The notes beneath the pieces were generated by a model, which searched no databases, was not told where the DNA came from, and saw only the letters and a program-made list of their open reading frames with translations. Positions 1 to 7,793 of a DNA stretch of 64,000 bases are shown piece by piece; positions within the stretch are counted from its first letter, which is position 1; every line of letters starts with the position of its first letter. The stretch covers positions 3,530-67,529 of the forward strand of contig DAOSES010000013.1 in NCBI GenBank assembly GCA_035363255.1, read 5' to 3'. Position numbers and translations under genes: made by a program. Source of the stretch: T3SED10-260 sp035363255 (GTDB taxonomy: Bacteria > Caldisericota > Caldisericia > UBA6126).

Positions 1-1157
1 TCTTGTGGCCCTACTGCAAGGTATAGCATGTCTTCTTGCTGTACAGCTCCATGAAATGCATAAAACTCCAAGCCTTCTAGTTCAAGTGTGGGGAGAGAGG
101 TCTTTTCCTGGGGCATATAAGTGTAGAGACGATAATCATCGTAAAAAACAAGCTTATCCTTCCATGAAAAGACCCCATGATAGCGTCCATATTTTGGAGC
201 ACTGGGTATATTCTCTTGATAAAGCTCCCAAATCAAGGTCTTTTGAGCCAAATCCAAGCTTCCCAAAACCAATGGATCTCCATAATTGCCTGTGTCTCCT
301 AAAAATAAGGTTTCGTCCTCCGAAATAATCAAATCTTTTACTGCGATGCTTTGAATCTGTTGGAATTTGTGGGTGTTCAGATCAAAGACGTCCAGGCTAT
401 TGCTTTTACCTTGTTTATTTCTTGATTTGGATAAATACAGCTTATCTCCCATGAGCTTAAAAAGACTTAAGCCATCGTAATGATCCTCCTCTTCCAAGGG
501 GTATTTCCAAAGGAGCTTGCCAGAGCTTTCCTCCAGTCCGATTAAAAAAAACTCTTCTTTCGTAAAGTATTCATCTTTTGTTGCGCCATCCACTAGGGAA
601 GTAAGATTTCCCATCGCAATCACTTGCAGGTTCCAATACACTGGTCCCGCCATCCATTTGGTAGAGAACAAGTTTTTATCGTTACTTAGGTTATAGCGCC
701 ATTGTTCGGTACCGGTAGCGAGATCTATGGCTTTGATAAAATTACGATCTTGTCCTATTTCACCATCCCAGATATTGCTACATACGAAGATATGATCGTT
801 GGAAATGGCCATATCTTCTAACAGGGGGTGATCATTGGATTCTTTATGGACCCACAGTGTTTGTTTTTTCTGAATATCAAAAGCCATCAGGCCTTGAGCT
901 CCTTTTTTCATGGGACTGATAAAGTACAAGCGATGGTTTAAGACGGTTAAAGGGGAAGCTTCACGATAACGATACGAAATGTTATCAGGCAGTGGATAAG
1001 CTTGGATCTTCTCAGGATGAGAATACTCTGGAATCGAACTCAGCTTTATTGGTCTCAAGCTTGCCTTGTTTGATGAAGAGGAGTCACTTGGAGCGGTACA
1101 ACTCAAAATAAAGCTTAAGAATACGCCTAGCAATAGCCCAAGAACGAGTTTATTCAT
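1..1157 (-). CDS. PQQ-repeat lipoprotein, 3' end outside the window
   Basis: The frame is open from an ATG at 1157 to the window edge, about 385 codons, so the C-terminus is missing. The N-terminus is a lipoprotein signal: Lys3, a hydrophobic stretch and a lipobox ending in Cys20 (ILSC). A Ser/Pro-rich linker follows. The rest has repeats of the PQQ/beta-propeller kind, recognisable from returning motifs such as TGTEQWRY, SGKLLWKYP and QKTLIWEL. I infer a surface-anchored propeller of unknown ligand. A GGGG ribosome site lies just before the ATG. Its first 216 bp and 60 bp upstream are duplicated exactly at 4895-5170. The promoter visible before the other copy (5195-5223) is absent here, so expression would depend on upstream transcription. 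Confidence 0.8.
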   Translation of the reverse strand, partial: MNKLVLGLLLGVFLSFILSCTAPSDSSSSNKASLRPIKLSSIPEYSHPEKIQAYPLPDNISYRYREASPLTVLNHRLYFISPMKKGAQGLMAFDIQKKQTLWVHKESNDHPLLEDMAISNDHIFVCSNIWDGEIGQDRNFIKAIDLATGTEQWRYNLSNDKNLFSTKWMAGPVYWNLQVIAMGNLTSLVDGATKDEYFTKEEFFLIGLEESSGKLLWKYPLEEEDHYDGLSLFKLMGDKLYLSKSRNKQGKSNSLDVFDLNTHKFQQIQSIAVKDLIISEDETLFLGDTGNYGDPLVLGSLDLAQKTLIWELYQENIPSAPKYGRYHGVFSWKDKLVFYDDYRLYTYMPQEKTSLPTLELEGLEFYAFHGAVQQEDMLYLAVGPQ

Positions 1158-1217
1158 GCTAAACCCCTTTTCACCCTTTTTTTCTTTTCTAACAAAAAAG
1201 AACCGTCCCCGATTGTT
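942..1217. repeat. 276-bp exact direct repeat, left copy
   Basis: Bases 942-1217 are identical, as far as I can read, to 4895-5170 at a constant offset of 3953. The copy holds the first 216 bp of the lipoprotein gene that ends at the window edge plus 60 bp upstream of its start. Its right end is the end of a 27-nt motif containing GAACCGTCCCC. Sequence identity stops abruptly on both sides. Confidence 0.95.
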
Positions 1218-1488
1218 CCAGCTTTCCATCGTTGATTTGTATTGGATAGACCACGGAGTTAGAGTTTTCTTCCATGAGTTCTTTGTAAAAATCATGGTAG
1301 TAATCCACTTTGATTTGTATCGCTGGACTCACTATTTCAACCTGGCTATCTGTGATCTTCTTACTATTAGAATCCAGGGCATTCCAGTGTTTATCCCTTG
1401 ATACAAAAGAAGTTTTGATGTTTTGGCATGAGGACAAAGCAAGCACTAAACAAAAAACACAAACACTCACCAGAGGTTTATTAAGCAT
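1189..1488 (-). pseudogene. Short lipoprotein, probably a 3'-truncated paralogue
   Basis: An ATG at 1488 follows a clear AGGAGG site. The product has a lipoprotein signal with lipobox LALSSC (Cys21) and about 78 further residues. The reading frame runs into the 276-bp repeat: the last few codons, ending SGTVLFC and the stop, come from the GGGGACGGTTC motif, not from a normal gene end. I infer that the gene lost its 3' part when the repeat junction at 1217/1218 formed. It lies 33 bp after the 492-aa lipoprotein gene and is probably a relative of that array, but what remains has no PQQ motif and shows little sequence likeness. It could still be expressed as a small lipoprotein. Confidence 0.55.
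1191..1217. repeat. 27-nt dispersed-type motif with short terminal inverted repeats
   Basis: The 27-nt motif begins AACAA and ends TTGTT, which are reverse complements, around a core GAACCGTCCCC. The same motif is at 5144-5170. It marks the right-hand end of both copies of the long repeat. It resembles GGGGACGGTTC strings I recall near IS200-like elements in anaerobes; that recollection is unverified. Confidence 0.5.
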
Positions 1489-1521
1489 ACTTCCTCCTGG
1501 GGTTTTCTCCACTATTCTACC

Positions 1522-3000
1522 TCATTCCAATTCCATCACTTGGGCAAGTGTCATCTTACCTTCGCATTTTTCATCCTGGTCGTTTATCAAGACCCACAAA
1601 TGGTCTTGATTTTTGTAAAATTGACCAAGGACTGGTTTGGGAAAGTTTAATGGATATTCTGCTATCAAGTTACCACTTCTTGCGTCCAATTTCTGAATCT
1701 TCTTTTGCTCAGTTATAAACACATAGAAATGAGAGTTAAAATATTCCACCTGAACTTCATTTTCACTGCTTATGGTCTTGCTCCAATTGATCGTCCCCTT
1801 TTGGGAATCTATGCTTACAAAGATAGGATCGTACTTGGAATAAAGCACGATGTTTTCCTGATCAGTATCAATAACGATATCTTTGCCTGGAACAGAGGAG
1901 CAAAGCCATGTTTGTTTTCCATCCAAAGGATCAAAGCAATACAAATCAAAGGTATCAGGTGTTTTCCAAAGGGGCATCAGGATACGTTTTTGCTGCTGGA
2001 TTTCGATAAGCTTTATTCCTGCATCCTCGCTATGAGAGGGGAATACATCATTATCAAAAAAAGTATCAGGGATGGTTGTTTTCCACAGCAACTGCAAAGA
2101 ATTGGAATCCGTCAGTTGGAATTTACTTAAATACACCCCAGCCTGATCTTGTCCTTGAATAAACACTTCCTTGCCATCCCAGAGAACTCTTTTACCAATA
2201 TTACCCGGATTTCTCCCTGAATCATCCCAGGGCTCATCCGTATCTGGTAGCAATGTCTCATCCAGGAGGATTTCTCCTGTTTCAGCCTGGATTACAAGAT
2301 GATGCAGATAAGCATCCAAGGGGTTAGAATTGTATCTAAATATTAAATGAAACATGTTATCCAGTTCGATACTCTCAAACAGGGGAAAGAAACCAGATAA
2401 ATCGTTCTCCATTTTGGGGTATCTCCACAACAGGTTTAATTCATCATCAAAAGCAGAAATAAAGTAGACTTGGTTTAGATTTCTGCCAAAACGGTACATC
2501 CTGTGGCGCTTAAGTAAAAAAACATTCTGTGCATAATCTAAATCATGCCCCTTTTCATCCAGGTGCAGAGTATGTTTATTGATGCTATGAGTATAGATTC
2601 TGCCATGGATATTATAATCCACAAGAAGCTGGTCATCCCAAATATTGGTAGAGTATTCTCTAAAGTTTGGTTCTAAAGCTACAAAATGCCATTGTTTACC
2701 ACGTAAGTCGTATTTTAATATGAAACCAATATGTTCACTATAGTCTTTTTTGGGAGGCAATAGGGTTATGGAATGAAAAATGGAATCAGTCTCAGAGTCG
2801 ATTAGGAGAGTGATTTGCGTTTCATACTCAGATGAATAATCACTGACTAAAGCTTTGATTTCTTTTAACACATCAATGGATGCTTTGAAACTCATCTGTT
2901 TTGAAGGAATGGAAGGTTTTATTACTTTTTTATTTGAGTTTGCACAGCCCAGTTGACCTGAGATAACAATGAGTAAAGCTACTACAAGAATCTTATTCAT
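1522..3000 (-). CDS. PQQ-repeat lipoprotein, 492 aa
   Basis: I chose the ATG at 3000 over one eight codons upstream because it directly precedes the lipoprotein signal and has a GGTGG site. The signal peptide ends in lipobox QLGC (Cys19), so the mature protein should be membrane-anchored outside the cytoplasm. The body carries PQQ/propeller-type repeats such as TGEILLDE, DGKQTWLC, KGTINWSK and SGNLIAEY. No enzyme motif is visible. It is the third gene of the minus-strand lipoprotein array and lies downstream of the 512-aa paralogue, from which it is separated by a 290-bp spacer holding a long imperfect palindrome. The ligand and role are unknown. Confidence 0.8.
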   Translation of the reverse strand: MNKILVVALLIVISGQLGCANSNKKVIKPSIPSKQMSFKASIDVLKEIKALVSDYSSEYETQITLLIDSETDSIFHSITLLPPKKDYSEHIGFILKYDLRGKQWHFVALEPNFREYSTNIWDDQLLVDYNIHGRIYTHSINKHTLHLDEKGHDLDYAQNVFLLKRHRMYRFGRNLNQVYFISAFDDELNLLWRYPKMENDLSGFFPLFESIELDNMFHLIFRYNSNPLDAYLHHLVIQAETGEILLDETLLPDTDEPWDDSGRNPGNIGKRVLWDGKEVFIQGQDQAGVYLSKFQLTDSNSLQLLWKTTIPDTFFDNDVFPSHSEDAGIKLIEIQQQKRILMPLWKTPDTFDLYCFDPLDGKQTWLCSSVPGKDIVIDTDQENIVLYSKYDPIFVSIDSQKGTINWSKTISSENEVQVEYFNSHFYVFITEQKKIQKLDARSGNLIAEYPLNFPKPVLGQFYKNQDHLWVLINDQDEKCEGKMTLAQVMELE

Positions 3001-3079
3001 AGAAAAACCACCCAAGCTTTTCATGAATCACAAAAACCCTCTTTCGTATTCGATCTTTAAAGCAAGTCTATCATTTTGA

Positions 3080-3275
3080 TGCACTGTGTCAAATAATCTT
3101 GCCATGTGGTGTTACCCATTGTCCTTCGCATGCTCCGGAAAACAAACGAACATAGGAAGAGAGCATCGAAGACAATTCGGTGCTCTCTTCCTAAAAGGTC
3201 CCAGTGACATTCGTTTCCTTACGATAAACACAAGAGAAATGGGAATCACCCATACTCACTTGTGCAAAAGGTTCA
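3080..3275. repeat. Imperfect palindrome with a strong central hairpin
   Basis: The centre is a 17-bp stem (3154-3170 with 3176-3192, one G-T pair) around a 5-nt loop. Weaker symmetry continues outward: GGTGTTACCCATT near 3108-3120 matches, in reverse complement, the region near 3237-3251. The spacer holds no convincing gene. There is no clean T-run on either strand, so it is not a classic terminator. It could be an eroded MITE-like element or an attenuator between the two lipoprotein genes. Confidence 0.5.
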
Positions 3276-3292
3276 TGTGATAGCATATACTT

Positions 3293-4831
3293 CTACGGTT
3301 TTCTTGCTTCCCAGGCTTGAATTATAGGAGCTAAATCCCAAGCTTCATCTCTCCAGCTTGGAAAAACCATTGATTCCCAATACAGAGAATCAAAGAAAAA
3401 ATACTCATTTGCAGGAGGAACACAATTAGTTGTACCTGTCCAAATTATGTTTCCCGTGTCAATTTCAATTAAAAAATACTGCGATACATTTGGTCTGTCC
3501 TTGTAACTGGATCTATCAGATACAAACATATACTTGTTCTGCACTAACACTGGGCCATATACCAATTCATGACTCGAAAAAGTCCATATGACTTCTTGTG
3601 TTTCCAGATCATACACCATCAGGGTTTTGGTTCCAGACATCACCATCAAATTGTCTTTAATTTTAATGATTCTTTCCAGGTTCAAAGAGTAGGATTCTTG
3701 TCGATACCAATGAGAAATGAAATTTTGAAGAACTCCTTGTTTGACTAGCTTTCCATCTTTTAGGTTGAGTTGCACCAGCTTTCCGTTTCGTATCGAAGGT
3801 AAAAATAAGGTATCTTTATAGAAGTGAAGAGGGAAATGACTAAAATTAAAAAAATTCGAGACTTCAATTGCTTTTATCCATTGAAAGGTAAGAGTGCTTA
3901 AATCAAAGGCATGCACATGGTTGGAATTACTACCTGGATTGGGCTCTGAAAGAAAGTATAGTTTGTTCTGATGGAAAGATATAGATTGATGAAAAATAAG
4001 ATCCTGACTCAGGTATTCCCACTCAATCGTACCATTCTGAGCGTTGATCAGCCATAACTTATGAGTATCATAGGAGCTAATCAATATTCTTTGAGAATCG
4101 ATCAGGTGAAAAGATCTTACTGGAGAAGCTAGAGAAAGATTCCATTGAGTATCACCTGAATGTAATTGTAAAGCGTACAGAGTATGATTAGGATCAATGT
4201 AGAACACCATATCCTGATTGCATCCCAGCAAAACAACTTCTTGCTGATTCAGATCATGTGAGTAAAGTTCTTTGAAATCTGGAAGAGAAAAAGCTACAAG
4301 TTTATGATCTGTTGTGGTCGATAGGATTTGATTATTTGCAAAGGCAAGAGCATAAATGTTGTTCATTACTTTCGAATCATGAGGAAGGGGTACCTTATTC
4401 AAGCGATCAGGTGAAGTCCAGAGTATTTTTCCATTCGAAGGATTTCTTGCAACAAGTTGTTTTCTCAAATACTTGGGCGTCCAATTACTATGAATATCAT
4501 CAGAAGCTCTCCTGGGATTTGGTATTTCAAAACTATCTTCTTCGATAAAAAGTATGCCTTCATAGATAAAAGCTGGGAAGTCAAGCTTTCCTTTCCAGGC
4601 GACAAGGGTGGATGGATCTCGCTTACTTTCTTTCCAAAGAATTTCAGTGGCTTGGTTTGAAACCCCCTTCCATGCTTCGGTAGATATCTCGTTAAGATCA
4701 ATGTACTCCACTTGAGCAGGTTTATTCTGATTGCATGACCAAAGCATAGAACAAATCAGACAAATTACCATACAAATAGCTTTTGTTTTTAGCTTGAAAT
4801 AAGCATTATGAAGCAACATTTCTTTTTTCAC
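3293..4831 (-). CDS. PQQ-repeat lipoprotein, 512 aa
   Basis: The frame opens with a GTG at 4831 just behind GAGGAAGG; an ATG four codons on (4819) is an alternative start. A lipoprotein signal ends in Cys33 (MLWSC). The mature part shows at least five PQQ-like strands, for example NGKILWTS, SGDTQWNL, NGTIEWEY, TQEVIWTF and TGNIIWTG, spread along the whole length as expected for an eight-bladed propeller. No catalytic residues can be assigned. It is the first intact gene of the array, transcribed away from the truncated duplicate at 4871-5110. I infer a surface-anchored scaffold or binding protein. It is a paralogue of the proteins at 1-1157 and 1522-3000. Confidence 0.8.
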   Translation of the reverse strand: MKKEMLLHNAYFKLKTKAICMVICLICSMLWSCNQNKPAQVEYIDLNEISTEAWKGVSNQATEILWKESKRDPSTLVAWKGKLDFPAFIYEGILFIEEDSFEIPNPRRASDDIHSNWTPKYLRKQLVARNPSNGKILWTSPDRLNKVPLPHDSKVMNNIYALAFANNQILSTTTDHKLVAFSLPDFKELYSHDLNQQEVVLLGCNQDMVFYIDPNHTLYALQLHSGDTQWNLSLASPVRSFHLIDSQRILISSYDTHKLWLINAQNGTIEWEYLSQDLIFHQSISFHQNKLYFLSEPNPGSNSNHVHAFDLSTLTFQWIKAIEVSNFFNFSHFPLHFYKDTLFLPSIRNGKLVQLNLKDGKLVKQGVLQNFISHWYRQESYSLNLERIIKIKDNLMVMSGTKTLMVYDLETQEVIWTFSSHELVYGPVLVQNKYMFVSDRSSYKDRPNVSQYFLIEIDTGNIIWTGTTNCVPPANEYFFFDSLYWESMVFPSWRDEAWDLAPIIQAWEARKP

Positions 4832-4870
4832 CTTCCTCTATGTCTCTCAGGGATGGCTCTCGAGTCTGAT

Positions 4871-5110
4871 TTACCATGTAGCAAGTGATGCTTTGACGGT
4901 TAAAGGGGAAGCTTCACGATAACGATACGAAATGTTATCAGGCAGTGGATAAGCTTGGATCTTCTCAGGATGAGAATACTCTGGAATCGAACTCAGCTTT
5001 ATTGGTCTCAAGCTTGCCTTGTTTGATGAAGAGGAGTCACTTGGAGCGGTACAACTCAAAATAAAGCTTAAGAATACGCCTAGCAATAGCCCAAGAACGA
5101 GTTTATTCAT
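4871..5110 (-). pseudogene. 5' fragment of the PQQ lipoprotein gene (duplicate of 942-1157)
   Basis: The first 72 codons are identical to the lipoprotein gene starting at 1157, including the signal peptide and Cys20. Identity stops at 4895. The frame then adds seven unrelated residues and ends at 4871, so no PQQ repeat is left. Unlike the intact copy, this fragment keeps a good upstream promoter (TTGGCT, 17 bp, TATATT at 5223-5195). It would produce only a short lipopeptide. I infer that it is the original 5' end of the gene, separated from its body by the 3.7-kb insert. Confidence 0.8.
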
Positions 5111-5170
5111 GCTAAACCCCTTTTCACCCTTTTTTTCTTTTCTAACAAAAAAGAACCGTCCCCGATTGTT
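4895..5170. repeat. 276-bp exact direct repeat, right copy
   Basis: This is the second copy of 942-1217. It contains the 27-nt GAACCGTCCCC motif at 5144-5170 at its right end. Beyond 5170 lies the divergent promoter region for the gene at 5244. Confidence 0.95.
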
Positions 5171-5191
5171 ATGCAAATATTAAAAGTTTTG

Positions 5192-5223
5192 TATAATATA
5201 ACATAACTGATACTTGGAGCCAA
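5192..5223. promoter_or_regulatory. Divergent overlapping promoters
   Basis: On the plus strand TATAAT at 5192-5197 is a good -10 for the gene at 5244; its -35 is weak. On the minus strand TTGGCT (5223-5218) and TATATT (5200-5195) with a 17-bp spacer point at the lipoprotein fragment. The two -10 boxes overlap. Confidence 0.55.
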
Positions 5224-5243
5224 CTTTTTTTTAGGAGGTTAAA

Positions 5244-5846
5244 ATGCACCATCATCGGCGAGGTAGGATGTTTTTCGTATTGTTAGTCGTATTCATGGTT
5301 ATTTTGGTAATGCCTATGTTTAGTGCCACAAGCAAACCTTTGTTGTTTTCCATGGAGTCTGCGCAATCTCTTGAGCTTCATGTCATACCTGCCTTTTGTG
5401 ATACTCATGCAGAATACACTTTTACCTATTTCCCTCAGAAAAAAATAGAAGTTCACGATTGGGTTTTGTTACATTTTCCTGCAGGGACTAAGCTGGAACC
5501 CCCCATCCCGGAAGAACCTGGTGAAAGAAACAGACGTTTGGCTCAAATCATTGAAGCTATCACGATTCGTCCTCTATTCGGAGAAGACCATTGTTTCACT
5601 CGTACTTGTTCTGGGCTTCCAATAGTTAAAATCAATGCAGATCAAAGCGTGGATATTCAATTCAACCTTGGTGATACTATCGATCCTACTCAAGAAAAAT
5701 GGAAAAAAGCTAGGATCATTGTAAATCCCGAAGCAGGTATTGTAACACCTTCACAACCTGGCGATTATTTCTTTGGACTCCGTTCAAAAGTGGAGCTAAA
5801 GATGCGCGAATCGTTTCCATGCAGTTTGAAGAAATTTGAACTATGA
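5244..5846 (+). CDS. Secreted protein of unknown function, 200 aa
   Basis: The ATG at 5244 follows AGGAGGTTAAA. The N-terminus is His/Arg-rich and then hydrophobic to about residue 26, so the protein is exported or membrane-anchored. The rest looks like beta-rich, Ig-like modules: a GDWVLL-like strand reading HDWVLLHFPAGT, then a segment reading VNPEAGIVTPSQPGDY. The latter resembles the AGIKNP...GTYTL pattern I know from surface proteins of anaerobic Firmicutes that carry Cu-amine-oxidase-N stalks. Cysteines lie near residues 51, 115 and 119. No enzyme signature is seen. The function is unknown. Confidence 0.65.
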   Translation: MHHHRRGRMFFVLLVVFMVILVMPMFSATSKPLLFSMESAQSLELHVIPAFCDTHAEYTFTYFPQKKIEVHDWVLLHFPAGTKLEPPIPEEPGERNRRLAQIIEAITIRPLFGEDHCFTRTCSGLPIVKINADQSVDIQFNLGDTIDPTQEKWKKARIIVNPEAGIVTPSQPGDYFFGLRSKVELKMRESFPCSLKKFEL

Positions 5847-5959
5847 ATGAATTAGAGAGACCTTTTAGTCCAGGTATCCATTTGTTAAAATACTGATCTC
5901 CAATCATTGTCATTTTGTGTTTTCATTATAAAGTAGTTAAAAACACTCTGGAGGTTTAA

Positions 5960-6163
5960 ATGAAAAAGAACATGGGTAGCGCAGATCGTCTGATCCGTAC
6001 TTTGATTGCTTTGATTCTTGTAGTGCTTTATTTAATGAACATTATCACAGGTACCCTGGGTCTTGTCCTCATGGTTCTTGCTGTTATCTTTGTCCTCACC
6101 AGTTTAATCAGTTTTTGCCCTCTCTATACTCTATTTGGTATTAATACCTGCAATAAAAAATAA
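5960..6163 (+). CDS. DUF2892 (YgaP-type) small membrane protein
   Basis: This 67-aa protein follows a TGGAGGTTTAA ribosome site. It starts MKKNMGSADRLIR, the usual N-terminus of DUF2892 proteins, followed by two hydrophobic helices (about residues 13-30 and 33-50). It ends in the typical CPLYTLFGINTC motif. Family members occur alone or fused to rhodanese domains, and their role is unclear. Here it stands alone, with no rhodanese next to it. Confidence 0.85.
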   Translation: MKKNMGSADRLIRTLIALILVVLYLMNIITGTLGLVLMVLAVIFVLTSLISFCPLYTLFGINTCNKK

Positions 6164-6296
6164 TCGCAACATCTGCTTTCTTTGATTTTTCCTTGGATTG
6201 CTTTCGTGCTTATGATTTTCTGCTATATTCTTCATGCAAAAAGAGAGCAATTTGCTGTAGTTTCTGAGTGTTATACGGAAAGATGGTTGATGATTG

Positions 6297-7034
6297 ATGA
6301 CAATTAATGTAGTTTTTTCAGATTTTTGGCAATTTATAAAAAATCCTGCTACATCCTATTTTGATCGCTTGTCTCTCGGAAAGACATTCAAAGTTTTTTT
6401 TATAATCATGGGGTTTAACGCTCTTATTCAGCTTCTCATGGCATTTCAAATCAATCAACTCAATCAAACTTTAATGGGTCCTGAAAATACCCATAAATTG
6501 CTTGAATTTGCCTTAAACACTCCTTCCATACTGCTTTTCTTTACCACAGCCATCACAGCTCCTGTGTTGGAGGAGTTAGGTTTTCGCTTGTCGCTGGTCT
6601 TTAAGCCTGCATTTCTAAGTTTATCTATTCTGGCATTATCTCCATTTGTGTTGAAAAATATAGTCGTGCCTGATTCAATGCCCTATCTCAAAATACTTAT
6701 TGCATCCATCCTGAGTCTTGCAGTATTGTTTATATTTAAAATTCCCTCACTCCGTAGATCAACAGCACAGTTTTGGAACCAACATCTACGCTGGATAGTT
6801 TATGGCTTTGTCGCTTTTTTTGGCTTGCTTCATATCTCGAATTTTGGTAGTCTTTCTCCAAAAATTTTACTCTATAGTCCTCTCATTACTCTACCCCAGA
6901 TTTTAAGCGGTTTTGTGCTGAGTTACCTGCGATTACGCTTCGGTTTTCAGTGGTCATTGCTGTATCACTTCCTATGGAATGCTTCAGCCATAAGCCTTGT
7001 TATCCTTGCAAAAAGCATGGGGGCACTCATCTAA
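6297..7034 (+). CDS. CPBP family intramembrane metalloprotease
   Basis: The protein has six to eight hydrophobic segments and the three CPBP (Abi) motifs in order: EELGFR near residue 92 (EExxxR), a GLLHISNFG box with its histidine, and YHFLWNAS (HxxxN) near the C-terminus. These residues build the glutamate/histidine active site of Rce1-like proteases. The substrate is unknown; bacterial members are linked to peptide maturation or self-immunity, but no bacteriocin gene is next to it. I chose the ATG at 6297; a TTG one codon upstream is possible. The ribosome site is weak. It stands alone between DUF2892 and the DUF1538 module. Confidence 0.85.
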   Translation: MTINVVFSDFWQFIKNPATSYFDRLSLGKTFKVFFIIMGFNALIQLLMAFQINQLNQTLMGPENTHKLLEFALNTPSILLFFTTAITAPVLEELGFRLSLVFKPAFLSLSILALSPFVLKNIVVPDSMPYLKILIASILSLAVLFIFKIPSLRRSTAQFWNQHLRWIVYGFVAFFGLLHISNFGSLSPKILLYSPLITLPQILSGFVLSYLRLRFGFQWSLLYHFLWNASAISLVILAKSMGALI

Positions 7035-7061
7035 CTATTGCAGGTTCAATATCGTTTTTTG

Positions 7062-7070
7062 TGATATAAT
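7062..7070 (+). promoter_or_regulatory. Extended -10 promoter for the DUF1538/P-II operon
   Basis: TGATATAAT has the TGn extension in front of a perfect TATAAT at 7065-7070. No clear -35 is seen, which extended -10 promoters tolerate. Similar elements occur at 13049, 40284 and 45552. Confidence 0.5.
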
Positions 7071-7124
7071 TATTAGCTGAAATCTGTCGCATGGTGGGGG
7101 TGAAGTATCGAGTTTAAGCTTATC

Positions 7125-7793
7125 GTGAAAGAAGTCCTTTATTCCATCATTCCCATTACAGTTTTTGTCCTGGTGCTTCAAGTTTTCCTTACACCTTTCC
7201 CTGCGCCAATGCTTGCTAATTTTATAGTTGGTGCCTTGTTTATGATTCTTGGCATGATCTTATTTCTGGCTGGCATTCGAAGCAGTCTTTTAGAGTTTGG
7301 TGAAGCCATTGGCAAAACCATCACACTTCAAGGCAAATTATGGATGGTCATTGTTTTTGGCTTTATGGTAGGCTTTGTCGTCACTGTTGCTGAGCCAGCA
7401 GTTCAGGTTCTTGCTCTTCAGATCGACCAGGTTTCGATGGGGAGTATTGGCAGATGGCTTCTTATTCTCTTTATCTCTATCGGGGTCGGAGTTTTTGTTG
7501 CTCTATCTCTGCTCCGCATCCTGTTCAATATTCCCATGATCTATCTTTTGATTGGAGGGTATGTTGTTATTTTCATTCTTTCCATTTTCTCCAGTCCTCA
7601 ATACATTCCTGTTTCCTTTGATGCAGGAGGGGTGACCACCGGGCCCATGACAGTACCCTTTATTCTTGCTTTGGGTATGGGTTTTTCCACTATTACTCGC
7701 AGTAGAAAAACTTCAGAAGATAGCTTTGGACTGGTTGCTTTGGCTTCCATTGGCCCCATTATCGCTGTGATGTTGCTGGGTATCTTGTTTTAA
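7125..7793 (+). CDS. DUF1538 integral membrane protein, first half-unit
   Basis: This 222-aa protein has about six hydrophobic helices and both marks of DUF1538: an AEPAVQVL box near residue 88 and DAGGVTTGPMTVP near residue 167. From memory, DUF1538 proteins are often about 500 aa with two copies of this unit; here each unit is its own gene, and the next one overlaps at the stop/start codon. I infer that the two products form one heteromeric membrane unit, perhaps a channel or transporter. The start is GTG with no good ribosome site. The P-II-like genes downstream suggest regulation by direct binding, as with AmtB and GlnK. Confidence 0.8.
   Translation: MKEVLYSIIPITVFVLVLQVFLTPFPAPMLANFIVGALFMILGMILFLAGIRSSLLEFGEAIGKTITLQGKLWMVIVFGFMVGFVVTVAEPAVQVLALQIDQVSMGSIGRWLLILFISIGVGVFVALSLLRILFNIPMIYLLIGGYVVIFILSIFSSPQYIPVSFDAGGVTTGPMTVPFILALGMGFSTITRSRKTSEDSFGLVALASIGPIIAVMLLGILF

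Noticed and set aside
3086..3280. A 64-codon plus-strand open frame in the lipoprotein intergenic gap
   Set aside because: It lies across the palindrome, has no ribosome site and shows no protein-like composition.
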